From positions 144,557-208,556 of the forward strand of contig UCLR01000006.1 in NCBI GenBank assembly GCA_900473415.1: a stretch of DNA of 64,000 nt. Reading direction: 5' to 3'. The stretch's first letter is position 1. Each line of letters opens with the position of its first letter. Of this stretch, positions 49,891-60,646 are shown piece after piece. A program made the position numbers and the translations under genes. A model generated the notes under the pieces. The model made no database searches. It worked only from the letters and a program-made list of their open reading frames with translations, and was not told where the DNA came from. Origin of the DNA: Hyphomicrobiales bacterium (GTDB lineage: Bacteria > Pseudomonadota > Alphaproteobacteria > Rhizobiales > Beijerinckiaceae).

Positions 49891-50454
49891 ATGGCCCAGA
49901 CGACGTTCGACCTCGCCGACCTCAAGCGCCGCATGGCCGGCGCTGTCCAGTCCTTCAAGGGCGATCTCGCTTCCCTGCGCTCCGGCCGGGCTTCGGCCAA
50001 CATGCTCGACCCGATCCAGGTCGAGGCTTATGGCGCGCGCCAGTCGCTCAATCAGCTCGCCACCGTCTCCGTCCCGGAGCCGCGCCTGCTCAGCGTCCAG
50101 GTCTGGGACCGCTCGATGGTGAACGCGGTGGAGAAGGCGATCCGCGAATCCGACCTCGGCCTCAACCCGCAGACGGAAGGCCAGGTCCTGCGCATCCGCA
50201 TCCCGGAGCTGAACGAGCAGCGCCGCAAGGAGATGGTCAAGGTCGCGCACAAATACGCCGAGGATTCCAAGGTGGCCGTGCGCCATGTCCGCCGCGACGG
50301 GCTCGACGTCATCAAGAAGCTCGAGAAGGACGGCGACATGACCAAGGATGACGCGACCCGTCAGTCCGATCTGGTCCAGAAGGCCACCGACCAGCACATC
50401 GCCGAGATCGACCAGGCGCTCGCGGCGAAGGAAAAGGAAATCCTGCACGTCTGA
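49891..50454 (+). CDS. frr: Ribosome recycling factor
   Basis: Frr splits the post-termination ribosome with EF-G. The 187-residue protein has the full family length and typical segments: [36 protein letters not shown], and the C-terminal helix bundle ([15 protein letters not shown]). AAGG lies about 11 bases upstream of the ATG; a small leader frame ends just before it. It is followed by uppS after 69 bases. Confidence 0.97.
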   Translation: MAQTTFDLADLKRRMAGAVQSFKGDLASLRSGRASANMLDPIQVEAYGARQSLNQLATVSVPEPRLLSVQVWDRSMVNAVEKAIRESDLGLNPQTEGQVLRIRIPELNEQRRKEMVKVAHKYAEDSKVAVRHVRRDGLDVIKKLEKDGDMTKDDATRQSDLVQKATDQHIAEIDQALAAKEKEILHV

Positions 50455-50523
50455 TCCGACGGGCCGCCCATTGGGGCGGTCCGCACCACACGTCCCGGCA
50501 GAAGCCGAGCGAGGCGAATCCGC

Positions 50524-51282
50524 ATGTCATCCAGCCAGCGCGACGCGGGCGTACCAAATCCGACCCATGTCGCCATCATCATGGATGGAAACGGGCGCTG
50601 GGCGCAGATGCGTGGGCTGCCGCGGCAGGAGGGCCACCGGCGGGGCCTTGAGGCACTGCGGCGCACGATCCGCAACGCCGACGCCCTCGGCATCCAGGTG
50701 CTGACGCTCTATTCCTTCTCGACCGAGAACTGGCGCCGGCCCCATGCCGAGGTCAGCTTCCTCATGGGGCTGCTCAAGCATTTCGTCGAAAAGGACCTCG
50801 CCGAGCTTTCGGCGGCCAATGTTCGGGTCCGCATCATCGGCGGCAGGGATGATCTGGCGCCGGATCTGCGTCGGCTCGTCGAGCATGCGGAGACGAGCAC
50901 CCGCGCCAACACCGGCCTCGTGCTGGTCATCGCCTTCAACTACGGCGCGCGGGATGAGATCGTCCGAGCGGCCCGCGCTCTGGCGGCAGACGCCGCATCG
51001 GGACGTATCGACCCGTCCGTGATCGACGAGGCGGCCCTCGCCGGTCGGCTCGACACGCATGACCTGCCCGATCCGGAGCTCGTGATCCGCACCTCGGGCG
51101 AGACGCGCATCTCCAATTTCCTGCTCTGGCAGGCGGCCTATGCCGAGTTCGTCTTCGCCCCGGTGATGTGGCCCGACTTCGATCGCGCCGCCTTCGAGGA
51201 GGCGCTGGCGCAGTACCGGCAACGCGAGCGCCGTTTCGGCGGCGTGACCGCCCCGACCGACCGCAGCGTGGGCGTCGCGTGA
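50524..51282 (+). CDS. uppS: Undecaprenyl diphosphate synthase (isoprenyl transferase)
   Basis: UppS makes the C55 lipid carrier for peptidoglycan. The 252-residue protein has the catalytic Asp in [10 protein letters not shown] near residue 21, the [11 protein letters not shown] motif and the terminal [21 protein letters not shown]. Its stop overlaps the GTG of cdsA (GTGA). Part of frr-uppS-cdsA-dxr-rseP-bamA. Confidence 0.97.
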   Translation: MSSSQRDAGVPNPTHVAIIMDGNGRWAQMRGLPRQEGHRRGLEALRRTIRNADALGIQVLTLYSFSTENWRRPHAEVSFLMGLLKHFVEKDLAELSAANVRVRIIGGRDDLAPDLRRLVEHAETSTRANTGLVLVIAFNYGARDEIVRAARALAADAASGRIDPSVIDEAALAGRLDTHDLPDPELVIRTSGETRISNFLLWQAAYAEFVFAPVMWPDFDRAAFEEALAQYRQRERRFGGVTAPTDRSVGVA

Positions 51283-52109
51283 ATGACCCGGTTCCAGAGA
51301 CGCCGCCGCGAGGCCCCGGCGAGCTGAAGCTCCGGGTATTCTCGGCGCTGGTCCTTGCGGCGCTGGTCCTGCTTGTGACGATCTGGGGCGGCTGGCCGTT
51401 CCGCATCGTCTGGATTCTGGTCGCCGGCATCGTCGCGTATGAATGGCTAGCCATCGTCAGCCGCGCCAATGCGATTCCCGCCGGGGTCGGCGTGATCGTG
51501 GCCGCGCTCGTGCTGGCCTTTTCCTCGGCCAGCCCCGTCGCGCTTGCCGGCACGGCCGCGGCGGTGGCGCTGCTGGGCGCGCTCGCCACGCCGCGCGTGA
51601 ACTCGCGCCTCGCGCTTGAATTCTGTGGCGTTGCCTATGCGCTCGCCTTTGCCTTGATCACGCCGGCGCTGCGAGATCTGCCGCAGATCGGGCTCGCCGT
51701 GATCCTGTGGAGCTTCGCCGTCGTCTGGCTCACCGACATCGCCGCCTATTTCACCGGCCGCAAGCTTGGCGGCCCCAAGCTCATGCCGCGCGTCAGTCCC
51801 AAGAAGACCTGGTCAGGTGCGATCGGCGGCGCGCTCGCCGGCACGATCGGCGGTTATCTGGTCTGGCGGCTCACCCCCGGGCTCGATGGGCTGATCAAGG
51901 CCGGGCCGGTCGTTGCCGCCTCGCTTGCCGGCTCCATCGTCAGCCAGATGGGCGATCTCTTCGAATCCTCACTGAAGCGCCGCTTCGACACGAAGGATTC
52001 GAGCCATCTCATTCCCGGGCATGGCGGGTTCCTCGACAGGCTCGACGGTTACTGGGCCCTGCTGGTGCTGGCGGGTCTTGCCCTCTTCGCCATCCATCTC
52101 GACATCTGA
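51279..52109 (+). CDS. cdsA: Phosphatidate cytidylyltransferase CdsA
   Basis: CdsA makes CDP-diacylglycerol for phospholipids. The 276-residue protein has seven or so membrane helices and the C-terminal family signature ([16 protein letters not shown] and [36 protein letters not shown]). The GTG at 51279 overlaps the uppS stop; the open frame further upstream is a shadow of uppS. It precedes dxr by 3 bases. Confidence 0.95.
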   Translation: MNDPVPETPPRGPGELKLRVFSALVLAALVLLVTIWGGWPFRIVWILVAGIVAYEWLAIVSRANAIPAGVGVIVAALVLAFSSASPVALAGTAAAVALLGALATPRVNSRLALEFCGVAYALAFALITPALRDLPQIGLAVILWSFAVVWLTDIAAYFTGRKLGGPKLMPRVSPKKTWSGAIGGALAGTIGGYLVWRLTPGLDGLIKAGPVVAASLAGSIVSQMGDLFESSLKRRFDTKDSSHLIPGHGGFLDRLDGYWALLVLAGLALFAIHLDI

Positions 52110-52112
52110 TTC

Positions 52113-53294
52113 ATGGCCCTTCGCACCGTCACGCTATTGGGAGCGACCGGCTCCGTCGGCCGTTCCGTCCGCGATGTCGTCGCCGAGAACCCGGATAGGC
52201 TCTCGATCGCGACCGTGGTCGGAGGCCGCGATGCTCAGGCGCTCGCCAAGGTCGCCATCGACACCGGCGCCAAATTCGCCGCGCTCGCCGACGAGTCCGG
52301 TGGCCCCGCGCTGGCCGAGGCGCTCGCCGGCACCGGCATTGGCAGCGGAGCAGGGCGCTCCGCCGTGATGGAAGCTGTCGCACGCCCCGCCGACATCGTC
52401 GTGAGTGCGATCACCGGCGCCGCCGGGTTGGAGGCGACCTGCGCCGCATTGCTGCCGGGCCGGACCATTGCGCTCGCCAACAAGGAGAGCCTGGTCTGCG
52501 CCGGCGAGGCGGTCATGGCGCGCGCAGCCGAGGCCGGCGCGCGGATATTGCCGCTCGATTCGGAACATAACGCTCTCTTCCAGGTGCTTGGGAATGAGCC
52601 GCTTTCGGCGATTCGCGGGATGACGCTTACGGCCTCCGGAGGGCCCTTCCGGAGCTGGAGCGCCGAGCGCATCGCGGCGGCCCGCCCCGAGGACGCGCTG
52701 AAGCATCCGAACTATGCGATGGGCGCCAAGATCAGCGTCGATTCCGCCAGCCTGATGAACAAGGGGCTGGAGTTGATCGAGGCCCGCTTCCTCTTCGGGC
52801 TGAAGCCCGGCGCGCTCGACGTGCTGGTGCATCCGCAGCAGATCGTCCACGGCCTCGTCACCTTCCGCGACGGTTCGGTAAGCGCCGGCATGGCCGTGCC
52901 GGACATGCGTGTCGCGACCGCACATTGCCTGGGCGTCGACGGCCGCCTCGACGCGCCGCCGACCCGTTTCCTCGATCTGGTAACGGCGGCGCCACTCAGT
53001 TTCGAACGGCCTGACATCGAGCGCTTTCCGGCACTCGGCCTTGCCATCGCTGCTCTGGGCGAAGGCGGCGCCATGCCGGCGATCCTCAACGCCGCCAACG
53101 AAGTTGCGGTCGCGGCCTTCCTCGCCGGCCGGCTGCGCTTTCCCGGCATCGCCGCGCTGGTCGAGGCGGTCTGCGCTGCGGCGCCGGCCGGGCTCGGCGC
53201 GCCGCGTAACGTCGAGGACGCACTGGCCATTGACCACGATTCAAGACAGCGGGCTGCCTCGCTCTTGTCGCAAGCGCCGTTCATTGTCACCTAG
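52113..53294 (+). CDS. dxr: 1-deoxy-D-xylulose-5-phosphate reductoisomerase
   Basis: Dxr commits DXP to the MEP isoprenoid pathway. The 393-residue protein has the NADPH motif GATGSVGRS at residues 9-17, ANKESLV, the metal site LDSEHNALFQ, and the substrate loop with KISVDSASLMNKGLE. Coupling with uppS and cdsA fits isoprenoid carrier supply. It is followed by rseP after 41 bases. Confidence 0.97.
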   Translation: MALRTVTLLGATGSVGRSVRDVVAENPDRLSIATVVGGRDAQALAKVAIDTGAKFAALADESGGPALAEALAGTGIGSGAGRSAVMEAVARPADIVVSAITGAAGLEATCAALLPGRTIALANKESLVCAGEAVMARAAEAGARILPLDSEHNALFQVLGNEPLSAIRGMTLTASGGPFRSWSAERIAAARPEDALKHPNYAMGAKISVDSASLMNKGLELIEARFLFGLKPGALDVLVHPQQIVHGLVTFRDGSVSAGMAVPDMRVATAHCLGVDGRLDAPPTRFLDLVTAAPLSFERPDIERFPALGLAIAALGEGGAMPAILNAANEVAVAAFLAGRLRFPGIAALVEAVCAAAPAGLGAPRNVEDALAIDHDSRQRAASLLSQAPFIVT

Positions 53295-53335
53295 GGTAGC
53301 ATTGGCCCGACAAGAAGAAGGAACGGGAGAGTTCG

Positions 53336-54484
53336 ATGGAAATTGCAGCGTCGCTCTGGAATGGCGGGCATTTCCTGCTGGGCTATCTGCTGCCGTTCCT
53401 GTTCGTCCTCACCGTCGTCGTCTTCGTCCATGAGCTTGGGCATTTTCTCGTCGGCCGCTGGTGCGGCGTCGACGTCAAGACCTTCTCGATCGGCTTCGGG
53501 CGCGAGCTTTTCGGGTTCAATGACAAGCATGGAACGCGCTGGCGCTTCGCGCTGATCCCACTCGGCGGCTACGTCAAGTTCTCGGGCGACGCCGACGCCT
53601 CCAGCATGCCCGACGAGGCGAGCGTGGAGCGGATGACGCCGCAGGAGCGGGCCCGCACCTTCCCGGCGCAATCGATCGGCGAGCGGGCCGCGATCGTCGC
53701 CGCGGGGCCGATCGCGAATTTCCTGCTGGCGATCCTGATCTTCGCCGGCACGGCCTTCTTCTTCGGCAAGCAGGTGCTGATGCCGCGCGTCGATGCGGTG
53801 ATCGAGGGCAGCGCCGCCGAGCGCGGCGGGCTCAAGGCTGGGGATATTGTGATCGCCATCGACGGTCAGCCGGTGGATTCTTTCGCCGACATGCAGCGCA
53901 TCGTCTCGACCCGGCCGGAGGAGACCCTCGCCATCACGGTCGATCGCAGCGGCAGCCCGGTGACGGTGTCGGTGGTGCCAGCGCTCTCCGAGATGAAGAC
54001 GCCGGTCGGCACGCAGCGTATCGGCGTGATCGGCGTCAAGGCCTCGCCGAAACCCGAAGACTGGAGGCTCCAGCGATTCGGCCTGGCCGAGTCCATGCGG
54101 ATGGGCGTGACGGAGACTTGGTTCGTCGTGGCGCGAACCTATGACTATGTCGGCAAGCTGCTGAGGGGGCGCGAATCCGCCGACCAGCTGTCCGGCCCGA
54201 TTCGGATTGCGCAGGTTTCCGGGATCGTCGCGTCGAGCGGGGGACTGCTCGGGCTGATCAACCTCGCCGCGATCCTCTCCGTCTCGATCGGCCTGATGAA
54301 CCTCTTTCCGGTGCCGATGCTCGATGGCGGCCATCTCATGTTCTATCTCTACGAGGCGGTGCGCGGCCGTCCGTTGAGCCCACGCGCGCAGGAAATTGGC
54401 TTCCGCCTGGGCTTGGGGCTCGTTCTCATGCTGATGCTGTTCGTGACCTGGAACGACATCGTCCACGTCCGCGGTCTGCTCTAG
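53336..54484 (+). CDS. rseP: Site-2 protease RseP
   Basis: RseP cleaves anti-sigma factors and remnant signal peptides inside the membrane. The 382-residue protein has the zinc motif HELGH (residue 32) in the first membrane helix, one PDZ domain (about 115-205), and the second metal motif LFPVPMLDGGHL in the third helix. Only one PDZ is seen, against two in E. coli. GGGAG precedes the ATG. It is just upstream of bamA as in most proteobacteria. Confidence 0.95.
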   Translation: MEIAASLWNGGHFLLGYLLPFLFVLTVVVFVHELGHFLVGRWCGVDVKTFSIGFGRELFGFNDKHGTRWRFALIPLGGYVKFSGDADASSMPDEASVERMTPQERARTFPAQSIGERAAIVAAGPIANFLLAILIFAGTAFFFGKQVLMPRVDAVIEGSAAERGGLKAGDIVIAIDGQPVDSFADMQRIVSTRPEETLAITVDRSGSPVTVSVVPALSEMKTPVGTQRIGVIGVKASPKPEDWRLQRFGLAESMRMGVTETWFVVARTYDYVGKLLRGRESADQLSGPIRIAQVSGIVASSGGLLGLINLAAILSVSIGLMNLFPVPMLDGGHLMFYLYEAVRGRPLSPRAQEIGFRLGLGLVLMLMLFVTWNDIVHVRGLL

Positions 54485-54721
54485 CGCTTGAAACGGCGTC
54501 GTTTTTTCGTACCTGATCGGGTCGGGTGCGGTGTCTGTCGCGAAGGCGCGTGGCCCTGCGGCAACGAGGGGTGCTAAAAATACTTCATTAACGATGATGG
54601 CGGTTTGCACCCCGCAGGAAACTTTGTAGAAGCGATTTAACCGCAATGTCGCCGTGCTGTCGTCCGTATGACGACGGCCCCCGTTTGGGGTGGTGACCAG
54701 AGAGATGGAATAGGCGACCCG

Positions 54722-57220
54722 ATGACGTCGACCCAAAAGAGCCGGACTACAGCGCGGCTCTCTCGATCGATCGGACTTTCGGCTTTCATGCTGGCCGTAA
54801 GTGGTGGTGTGGCTTTCGCGCAGGCCGTGGTCGTCCACGGCAACCGGCGCGTGGATGCGGAGACGATTCGCTCCTATGCGGTGGGGCGTGAGAATCCGCA
54901 GGAGATTCGCGAAAGCCTGCTGGCTACGGGCCTGTTCAGCAATGTCCAGGTCAACCGCCGCGGTTCGCAGATCGTCGTTTCGGTCCAGGAGCAGAACGGC
55001 ACGGTCAATCGTGTCGCCTTCGAGGGCAATCGCCGCATCAAGAGCGAACAGCTCGCTCCGCTCGTCCAGAGCAAGGCCGGCGGTCCGCTGAGTCAGGAGC
55101 TGATCAATTCCGACGTCGAGCGCCTGCGCGAGGCTTATCGCCGTGCCGGCTACGGCCTCTCCTCGGTCAGTGGCCGCATCGCGCCTTTGCCGAACGGCCG
55201 TCAGGACGTCGTCTTCACCATCAACGAGAGCGGCAAGACCGGCATCAAGTCGATCAACTTCAGCGGCAATCAGGTCTATTCCGATGGCCGGCTGCGCGGG
55301 TTGATGACGTCGACCGAGTCGAACTTCATGAGCTGGATCAAGACGTCCGACGTCTATGATCCGGATCGCATCAATTCCGATCTCGAGCTGATCCGGCGCT
55401 TCTATCTGAAGAACGGCTATGCCGACTTCCAGGTCGTCAACAACACCGCCCGCTTCGACGAGACGGCTGGCGGCTGGGTCGTCGACATCCAGATTGAGGA
55501 AGGCCCGCAGTACAAGGTCGGCAACGTCGCGGTCGATTCCGCCCTGCGCGATGTCGATGGGGGCTCGCTGCAGCGTTATGTCGCGACCTCGGCCGGCGAT
55601 ACGTATAATGCCGAAGCTGTCGAGAAGTCGCTTGTCGCGCTCACGACCGAGGTCTCGCGCCGCGGCCATGCCTTCGCGCAGGTCCGTCCGCGTGGCGATC
55701 GCGATGCGTCGGGCCGCCTGATCGGCATCACCTATGTCGTTGACGAGGGTCCGCGGGTCTATGTCGAGCGCATCAACGTGCGCGGCAACACCCGCACCCG
55801 CGACTATGTCGTGCGCCGCGAGCTCGATCTGGGCGAAGGCGACGCCTACAACAAGGTGATGATCGACCGCGCCGAGCGGCGTCTGAACAATCTCGGCTTC
55901 TTCAACAAGGTCCGCATCACCAACGAGCCCGGCTCGGCGCCGGATCGCGTGGTGGTCAACATCGACGTTGAGGATAAGGCGACCGGCTCCTTCTCGATCG
56001 CCGGCGGCTACTCGACGTCGGACGGTGTGATCGGCGAAGTCTCGCTCTCGGAGTCGAATTTCCTCGGTCGTGGCCAGTTCGTCCGCATCGCCGGCACGCT
56101 CGGCCAGCGGACCCAGGGCATCGATTTCTCGTTCACTGAGCCGTATTTCCTTGGCTACCGCGTTGCGGCGGGCTTCGACCTGTTCTCGAAGTTCAACGAC
56201 AACTACAACACGGGTCGCTTCGAGAGCCGCGTCACCGGCGGTCAGGTCCGCTTCACCTTCCCGATCACGGAAGAGTTCTCGGTCACGCCGCGCTACTCGC
56301 TCTACACGACCGAGATCGATATCCCGAACGAGATCAGCCGTCCGTATAACGACTGTACCCTCCCGATCCCCGGCATCACGCCGATGGTCGGAGCGGACCA
56401 GCTCTATAACTGCGTGACCAACGGCGAAGCGACGGTGGCGGTCAAGGAAGCGCAGGGCTCCACCCTGACTTCGCTGGTCGGCCTGAACTTCAACTACAAC
56501 TCGCTCGACAGCGTGCAGACCCCGCGCAACGGCTTCGTCGCCGAACTCAAGCCGGAATTCGCCGGCGTGGGTGGCGACTCCAAGTTCCTGCGCGTCGCGG
56601 CCGACGCCCGCTACTACCGCGAGATCTTCGACGATGTCGTCGGCTTCGTCCGCGTGCAGGGTGGCCACGTCCAGGCGACGGGCAGCGACAACCTGCGCAT
56701 GGTCGATCACTACTTCCTCGGACCGACCCTGGTGCGCGGCTTCGCGCCCTCCGGCATCGGCCCGCGCGACGTGCTGAACGATCCGACGGCCAACGCGCTC
56801 GGCGGCACCACCTATTTCGGCGGTACGCTCGAGGTGCAGTTCCCGATCTGGGGCCTGCCGCGCGACCTCGGCCTGCGCGGCGCGCTCTTCGCCGACGCCG
56901 GTACGCTGTTCAACTATGACGGCGGCACGAAGACAGCGCTCCTGGGCTGCCCGGCGGGCTCCGAGGCGCGGCAGTTCAATGTCGTGACCGGTCTGGCTCA
57001 GACGAACATCGCCTGCGTGCGCGACAAGAACGTGTTGCGGTCCTCGGTCGGCGTCAGCCTGCTCTGGCAGTCGCCGCTCGGTCCGATCCGCTTCGACTAC
57101 GCCTATGCGCTCACGAAGGATGACGGCCAGTTCGGCGTGAATCCGCAGACGGGCATCGCCGGCAAGTACGGCGGCGACCGCCTGCAGGCCTTCCGTTTCT
57201 CGGGCGGTACCCGCTTCTGA
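54722..57220 (+). CDS. bamA: Outer-membrane assembly factor BamA
   Basis: BamA inserts beta-barrel proteins into the outer membrane. The 832-residue protein has a signal peptide (cleavage near VAFA-QAV, residue 34), five POTRA domains (to about residue 430) and a 16-strand barrel with the L6 motif [13 protein letters not shown] and the terminal Phe (GGTRF). I chose the ATG at 54722, which begins the signal peptide; the frame opening at 54668 adds 18 residues with no support. In the 237-base upstream gap I see only a short AAACG/CGTTT hairpin with a T-run near 54489-54508 that may end rseP. Confidence 0.96.
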   Translation: MTSTQKSRTTARLSRSIGLSAFMLAVSGGVAFAQAVVVHGNRRVDAETIRSYAVGRENPQEIRESLLATGLFSNVQVNRRGSQIVVSVQEQNGTVNRVAFEGNRRIKSEQLAPLVQSKAGGPLSQELINSDVERLREAYRRAGYGLSSVSGRIAPLPNGRQDVVFTINESGKTGIKSINFSGNQVYSDGRLRGLMTSTESNFMSWIKTSDVYDPDRINSDLELIRRFYLKNGYADFQVVNNTARFDETAGGWVVDIQIEEGPQYKVGNVAVDSALRDVDGGSLQRYVATSAGDTYNAEAVEKSLVALTTEVSRRGHAFAQVRPRGDRDASGRLIGITYVVDEGPRVYVERINVRGNTRTRDYVVRRELDLGEGDAYNKVMIDRAERRLNNLGFFNKVRITNEPGSAPDRVVVNIDVEDKATGSFSIAGGYSTSDGVIGEVSLSESNFLGRGQFVRIAGTLGQRTQGIDFSFTEPYFLGYRVAAGFDLFSKFNDNYNTGRFESRVTGGQVRFTFPITEEFSVTPRYSLYTTEIDIPNEISRPYNDCTLPIPGITPMVGADQLYNCVTNGEATVAVKEAQGSTLTSLVGLNFNYNSLDSVQTPRNGFVAELKPEFAGVGGDSKFLRVAADARYYREIFDDVVGFVRVQGGHVQATGSDNLRMVDHYFLGPTLVRGFAPSGIGPRDVLNDPTANALGGTTYFGGTLEVQFPIWGLPRDLGLRGALFADAGTLFNYDGGTKTALLGCPAGSEARQFNVVTGLAQTNIACVRDKNVLRSSVGVSLLWQSPLGPIRFDYAYALTKDDGQFGVNPQTGIAGKYGGDRLQAFRFSGGTRF

Positions 57221-57255
57221 CGCAGCGGGGCCTCGCGCCCCGCTCGGATCCAACC

Positions 57256-58314
57256 ATGGCAGAACCTGTTTTCTTTCCGCTTGCGGCCTCGCTGGAGTAC
57301 GGCGAGGTCGCAAGCATTTGCGGCGCGCAATTGCCGGCTGGCGTCGAGTCGACGCTGCGGGTCGAGGGCGCGGCTGCGCTTGAAACGGCGGGTCCCGGCG
57401 ACCTCGCCTATATGGACAACCCGAAATATACCGAGGCGCTGGCGGCGACGAAGGCCGGCCTATGCCTGGTTTCGCCGCGCTTTGCCGATCGTGTGCCGGC
57501 CGGAACGGTCGCGCTGGTTTCCCCTGCGCCCTACCATGCCTTCGCCAAGGTGCTGGCGCGTTTCTTTCCCACGGCGCTGAAGCCGGAATCGGCGTTCGGC
57601 TCGCAAGGCGTGGCGCCGGGCGCCATCGTCCATCCGACCGCAGTGCTTGAGGCGGGGGTCACAGTCGATCCCGGAGCGGTCATCGGCCCTGGCGCGGAGA
57701 TCGGTACGGGAACGGTCGTGGCCGCCCATGCCGTGATCGGCCCGCAAGTCCGGATCGGCCGGAACTGCTCGATCGGGGCCGGCAGCACGATCCAGTCCTC
57801 GCTGATCGGCAACCGCGTCATCATCCATCCCGGCGCGCGGATCGGGCAGGACGGCTTCGGCTTCGCGATGAGCCCGAAGGGCCATATGAAGGTGCCGCAG
57901 ATCGGCCGCGTGATCGTCCAGGACGATGTCGAGATCGGCGCCAACAGCACGATTGACCGTGGCGCCAGCCGCGACACCGTGATCGGCGAGGGGACGAAGA
58001 TCGATAACCTCGTCCAGATCGGCCATAACTGCGTCATCGGTCGCCACTGCGTGATCTGCGCCCAGACGGGCCTTGCCGGTTCGTCGACGCTTGAGGATTT
58101 CGTCGTGCTCGGCGGTCAGGTCGGCCTTGCCGGACATCTGACGGTCGGCGCCGGCGCCCAGATCGCGGCGCAGAGTGGTGTCGCCGGGGATGTCCCGCGT
58201 GGCGCCCGCTATGGCGGCTACCCCGCGCAGCCGGCGCTCGGCTGGGCGCGTGAAACCGCGCTGCTCAAGACCCTGGTGGCGAAGCGGGGCCGCAAGCCCG
58301 ACGCTCAGGACTGA
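57256..58314 (+). CDS. lpxD: UDP-3-O-acylglucosamine N-acyltransferase LpxD
   Basis: LpxD adds the second hydroxyacyl chain in lipid A synthesis. The 352-residue protein has an N-terminal uridine-binding domain (1-105) and a left-handed beta-helix of hexapeptide repeats (about 110-310; [32 protein letters not shown]), with the catalytic His in [11 protein letters not shown]. It follows bamA directly; skp is absent, which is usual in Rhizobiales. Confidence 0.97.
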   Translation: MAEPVFFPLAASLEYGEVASICGAQLPAGVESTLRVEGAAALETAGPGDLAYMDNPKYTEALAATKAGLCLVSPRFADRVPAGTVALVSPAPYHAFAKVLARFFPTALKPESAFGSQGVAPGAIVHPTAVLEAGVTVDPGAVIGPGAEIGTGTVVAAHAVIGPQVRIGRNCSIGAGSTIQSSLIGNRVIIHPGARIGQDGFGFAMSPKGHMKVPQIGRVIVQDDVEIGANSTIDRGASRDTVIGEGTKIDNLVQIGHNCVIGRHCVICAQTGLAGSSTLEDFVVLGGQVGLAGHLTVGAGAQIAAQSGVAGDVPRGARYGGYPAQPALGWARETALLKTLVAKRGRKPDAQD

Positions 58315-58491
58315 GGCGCGGCCACGCGGCTTTTGCCGTGGGCGCGAGATTTATCTTGCCGGAACCGCCCCGTTTCCGGCAAACGGTCGGAAACTGCTGG
58401 AATTGCTGCCATTGCGGACGAGCTCCGCCGAGGCGGCAGGTGACGCGAAGGCGAGGCGCAGCCCAGAAGGGCGCGTGGGAGAAGACAGACG

Positions 58492-58950
58492 ATGAGCGAG
58501 GCGACGACGGCGCTGGGGGTGATCGACATCCAGAAGATCATGGCCAGCATTCCCCACCGCTACCCATTTCTGCTGGTCGACCGGGTCGTCGAGATCAAGG
58601 GCGACGACTACGGCGTCGGCATCAAGAACGTCACTGTCAACGAACCCCAGTTCACCGGCCACTTCCCCGAGCGCCCGGTTTTCCCCGGCGTGCTGATGAT
58701 CGAGGCGATGGCGCAGACGGCAGGCGTGCTCGTCGTCAATGCGCGCGGTGCGGATGAGGCCAAGGTCGAGACCGTCCTCTTCACGACGATCGACAAGGCC
58801 AAGTTCCGCAAGCCGGTCATTCCGGGCGACCAGCTGCGCTTCCATCTCACCAAGCTCGCGCGCAAGCGCAACATCTGGTTCTACCGCGGCGAGGCCCGCG
58901 TCGAGGGAACCCTGGTGGCGGAGGCCGAGATCTCGGCCATGGTCATCTGA
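58492..58950 (+). CDS. fabZ: 3-hydroxyacyl-ACP dehydratase FabZ
   Basis: FabZ dehydrates hydroxyacyl-ACP in fatty-acid elongation and competes with LpxA for the same substrate. The 152-residue hotdog-fold protein has the catalytic His in IPHRYPFLLVD (about 23) and Glu in FPGVLMIEAMAQ (about 68). GAAGACAG may serve as the Shine-Dalgarno. The 177-base gap after lpxD holds only a weak hairpin (CCGGAA/TTCCGG). Confidence 0.97.
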   Translation: MSEATTALGVIDIQKIMASIPHRYPFLLVDRVVEIKGDDYGVGIKNVTVNEPQFTGHFPERPVFPGVLMIEAMAQTAGVLVVNARGADEAKVETVLFTTIDKAKFRKPVIPGDQLRFHLTKLARKRNIWFYRGEARVEGTLVAEAEISAMVI

Positions 58951-58988
58951 GCGGGCCCGTGACGTTGCAAGGCCAGGACATCTCCGCG

Positions 58989-59798
58989 ATGAGCCCCACC
59001 ATCCATCCTATGTCGGTCGTGGACCCCAAGGCCGAGCTCGGCGCCGGCGTGCGCATCGGCCCGTTCTGCATGGTTGGCCCGGATGTCGTGCTCGGCGAGG
59101 GCGTCGAGCTCGTCAGCCATGTCGCCGTCGCGGGCCGTACCACGATCGGCCCTCGCACGCGGATTTATCCCTTCGCTTCGATCGGCCACCCGCCGCAGGA
59201 CGTGAAATATCGTGGCGAGCCTTCGACGCTGACGATCGGCGCCGATTGCCAGATCCGCGAGGGTGTCACCATGAACCCCGGCACCGAAGGCGGGGGCATG
59301 ATCACGAGCGTCGGCGATCGCTGCTTCTTCCTGGCCAATTCCCATGTCGGTCATGACAGCCGGCTGGGCAACAACATCATCTTCTCGAACAATGTCATGT
59401 GCGCCGGCCATGTCACGGTCGGAAACTTCGTCATCGTCGGCGGCGGCGCCGGCTTGCAGCAGTTCATCCGTATCGGCGATCATGCCTTCATCGGCGGTGG
59501 CGCCGGGGTGTTGAGCGACGTGATTCCCTTCGGCACCATCCGCGACAATCCCGCCCATCTTGTCGGATTGAATCTCATCGGCCTCAAGCGCCGCGGCTTC
59601 ACGCGCGAGCAGATTCACGAGCTGCGTCGCGCCTATCGCCTGCTCTTTGCCGATGAAGGCACCTTGACGGAGCGCGTCGAGGACGTCGCGGCAGAGTTCG
59701 CCTCGCATCCGCTTGTGCACGAGATCCTCGATTTCATTCGGGAAGGCGGCGACAAGGCGCTGTGCATGCCGCATGACGTCTCCGCCGTCGAAAGGTGA
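58989..59798 (+). CDS. lpxA: UDP-N-acetylglucosamine acyltransferase LpxA
   Basis: LpxA starts lipid A synthesis by acylating UDP-GlcNAc at O-3. The 269-residue protein has hexapeptide repeats (IHPMSVVDPKAELGAGVRIG) and the catalytic His in NSHVGHDS (near residue 128), then a C-terminal helical domain. The start is the ATG at 58989 as in homologues; an in-frame GTG at 58959 is possible. Its stop overlaps the lpxI GTG (GTGA). Confidence 0.96.
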   Translation: MSPTIHPMSVVDPKAELGAGVRIGPFCMVGPDVVLGEGVELVSHVAVAGRTTIGPRTRIYPFASIGHPPQDVKYRGEPSTLTIGADCQIREGVTMNPGTEGGGMITSVGDRCFFLANSHVGHDSRLGNNIIFSNNVMCAGHVTVGNFVIVGGGAGLQQFIRIGDHAFIGGGAGVLSDVIPFGTIRDNPAHLVGLNLIGLKRRGFTREQIHELRRAYRLLFADEGTLTERVEDVAAEFASHPLVHEILDFIREGGDKALCMPHDVSAVER

Positions 59799-60646
59799 GC
59801 GGGACTGAGGCGCCGCGCGGCCCGCTGGTGCTGGTCGCCGGCGGGGGTGACTATCCGCTTCAGCTCGCTCGCATCCTCGCCAACCGCGGCGAGCGCCCCT
59901 TCATCGCAGCGATCGACGGTGTGGCCGACCCGGCAGCCTTCGGCGACGCCGATGTGCAGTCCTATCGCCTCGGCCAGCTCGGCAGGCTGCTGGAGGAGCT
60001 GCGCCGGCGCGACATTGCCGACATGGTCATGCTCGGGGGGCTGCCGCGGCCGAGCTTCGGCGCGTTGCGGCCGGAAGCCTCGACACTGAAATACCTGCCG
60101 TACTTCGCCAAGGCCTTCCGAGGCGGGGACGATCACCTGCTGAGCGGCGTCGTTCGCTTTTTCGAGCAACAAGGCTTTCGCGTGCACGGGCCCGCCGAGA
60201 TCGCGCCGGAGCTGACTGCTCCGCAGGGGCCGCTCGGCCGCCGGCAGGTGAGCGCCGAGCAGCGCGAGCTGCTGCAGCGCGGCTTCTCGCTCCTCGACGC
60301 CTTGTCGCCTTTCGATGTCGGCCAGGCCGCGATCCTGGCCGATCACCGTGTCGTCGCCATCGAGGCGGCCGAAGGCACCGACGCCATGATCCGGCGCGTA
60401 ACCGACCTCGTCGGGCGCGGGAAGCTCAAAATCGGCAAGGGGGATGGCGTTCTCGTCAAGACCCCGAAGGTCGGCCAGGACCTGCGCCTCGACATGCCGG
60501 CGATCGGCCCCGACACCCTGCGCAACATCGCTGAGGCGGGCCTGTCCGGCATCGGCGTCCGAGCCGGCCGGGTGCTTGTCGGCGACCGTGATGCGCTCGG
60601 GCGGCTGGCCGATCAGCTCGGCCTCTTCGTCGAAGGCTTCGCCTGA
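59795..60646 (+). CDS. lpxI: UDP-2,3-diacylglucosamine diphosphatase LpxI
   Basis: LpxI hydrolyses UDP-2,3-diacylglucosamine to lipid X; it replaces LpxH in most alphaproteobacteria. The 283-residue protein has the family start (LVLVAGGGDYPLQLARI), LGGLPRPSF, the central DDHLLSGVVRFFE, and the C-terminal DUF1009 domain (GTDAMIRRV; DMPAIGPDTL). The GTG start overlaps the lpxA stop and its own stop overlaps the lpxB start (TGATG), so lpxA-lpxI-lpxB are tightly coupled. Confidence 0.96.
   Translation: MSGTEAPRGPLVLVAGGGDYPLQLARILANRGERPFIAAIDGVADPAAFGDADVQSYRLGQLGRLLEELRRRDIADMVMLGGLPRPSFGALRPEASTLKYLPYFAKAFRGGDDHLLSGVVRFFEQQGFRVHGPAEIAPELTAPQGPLGRRQVSAEQRELLQRGFSLLDALSPFDVGQAAILADHRVVAIEAAEGTDAMIRRVTDLVGRGKLKIGKGDGVLVKTPKVGQDLRLDMPAIGPDTLRNIAEAGLSGIGVRAGRVLVGDRDALGRLADQLGLFVEGFA

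Noticed and set aside
53291..57313. 1340-codon open frame on the minus strand across rseP and bamA
   Set aside because: It is antisense to two clear genes (RseP with HELGH, BamA with POTRA and barrel). Long antisense frames are common in GC-rich DNA, and its Asp/Arg/Ala-rich translation matches no family.
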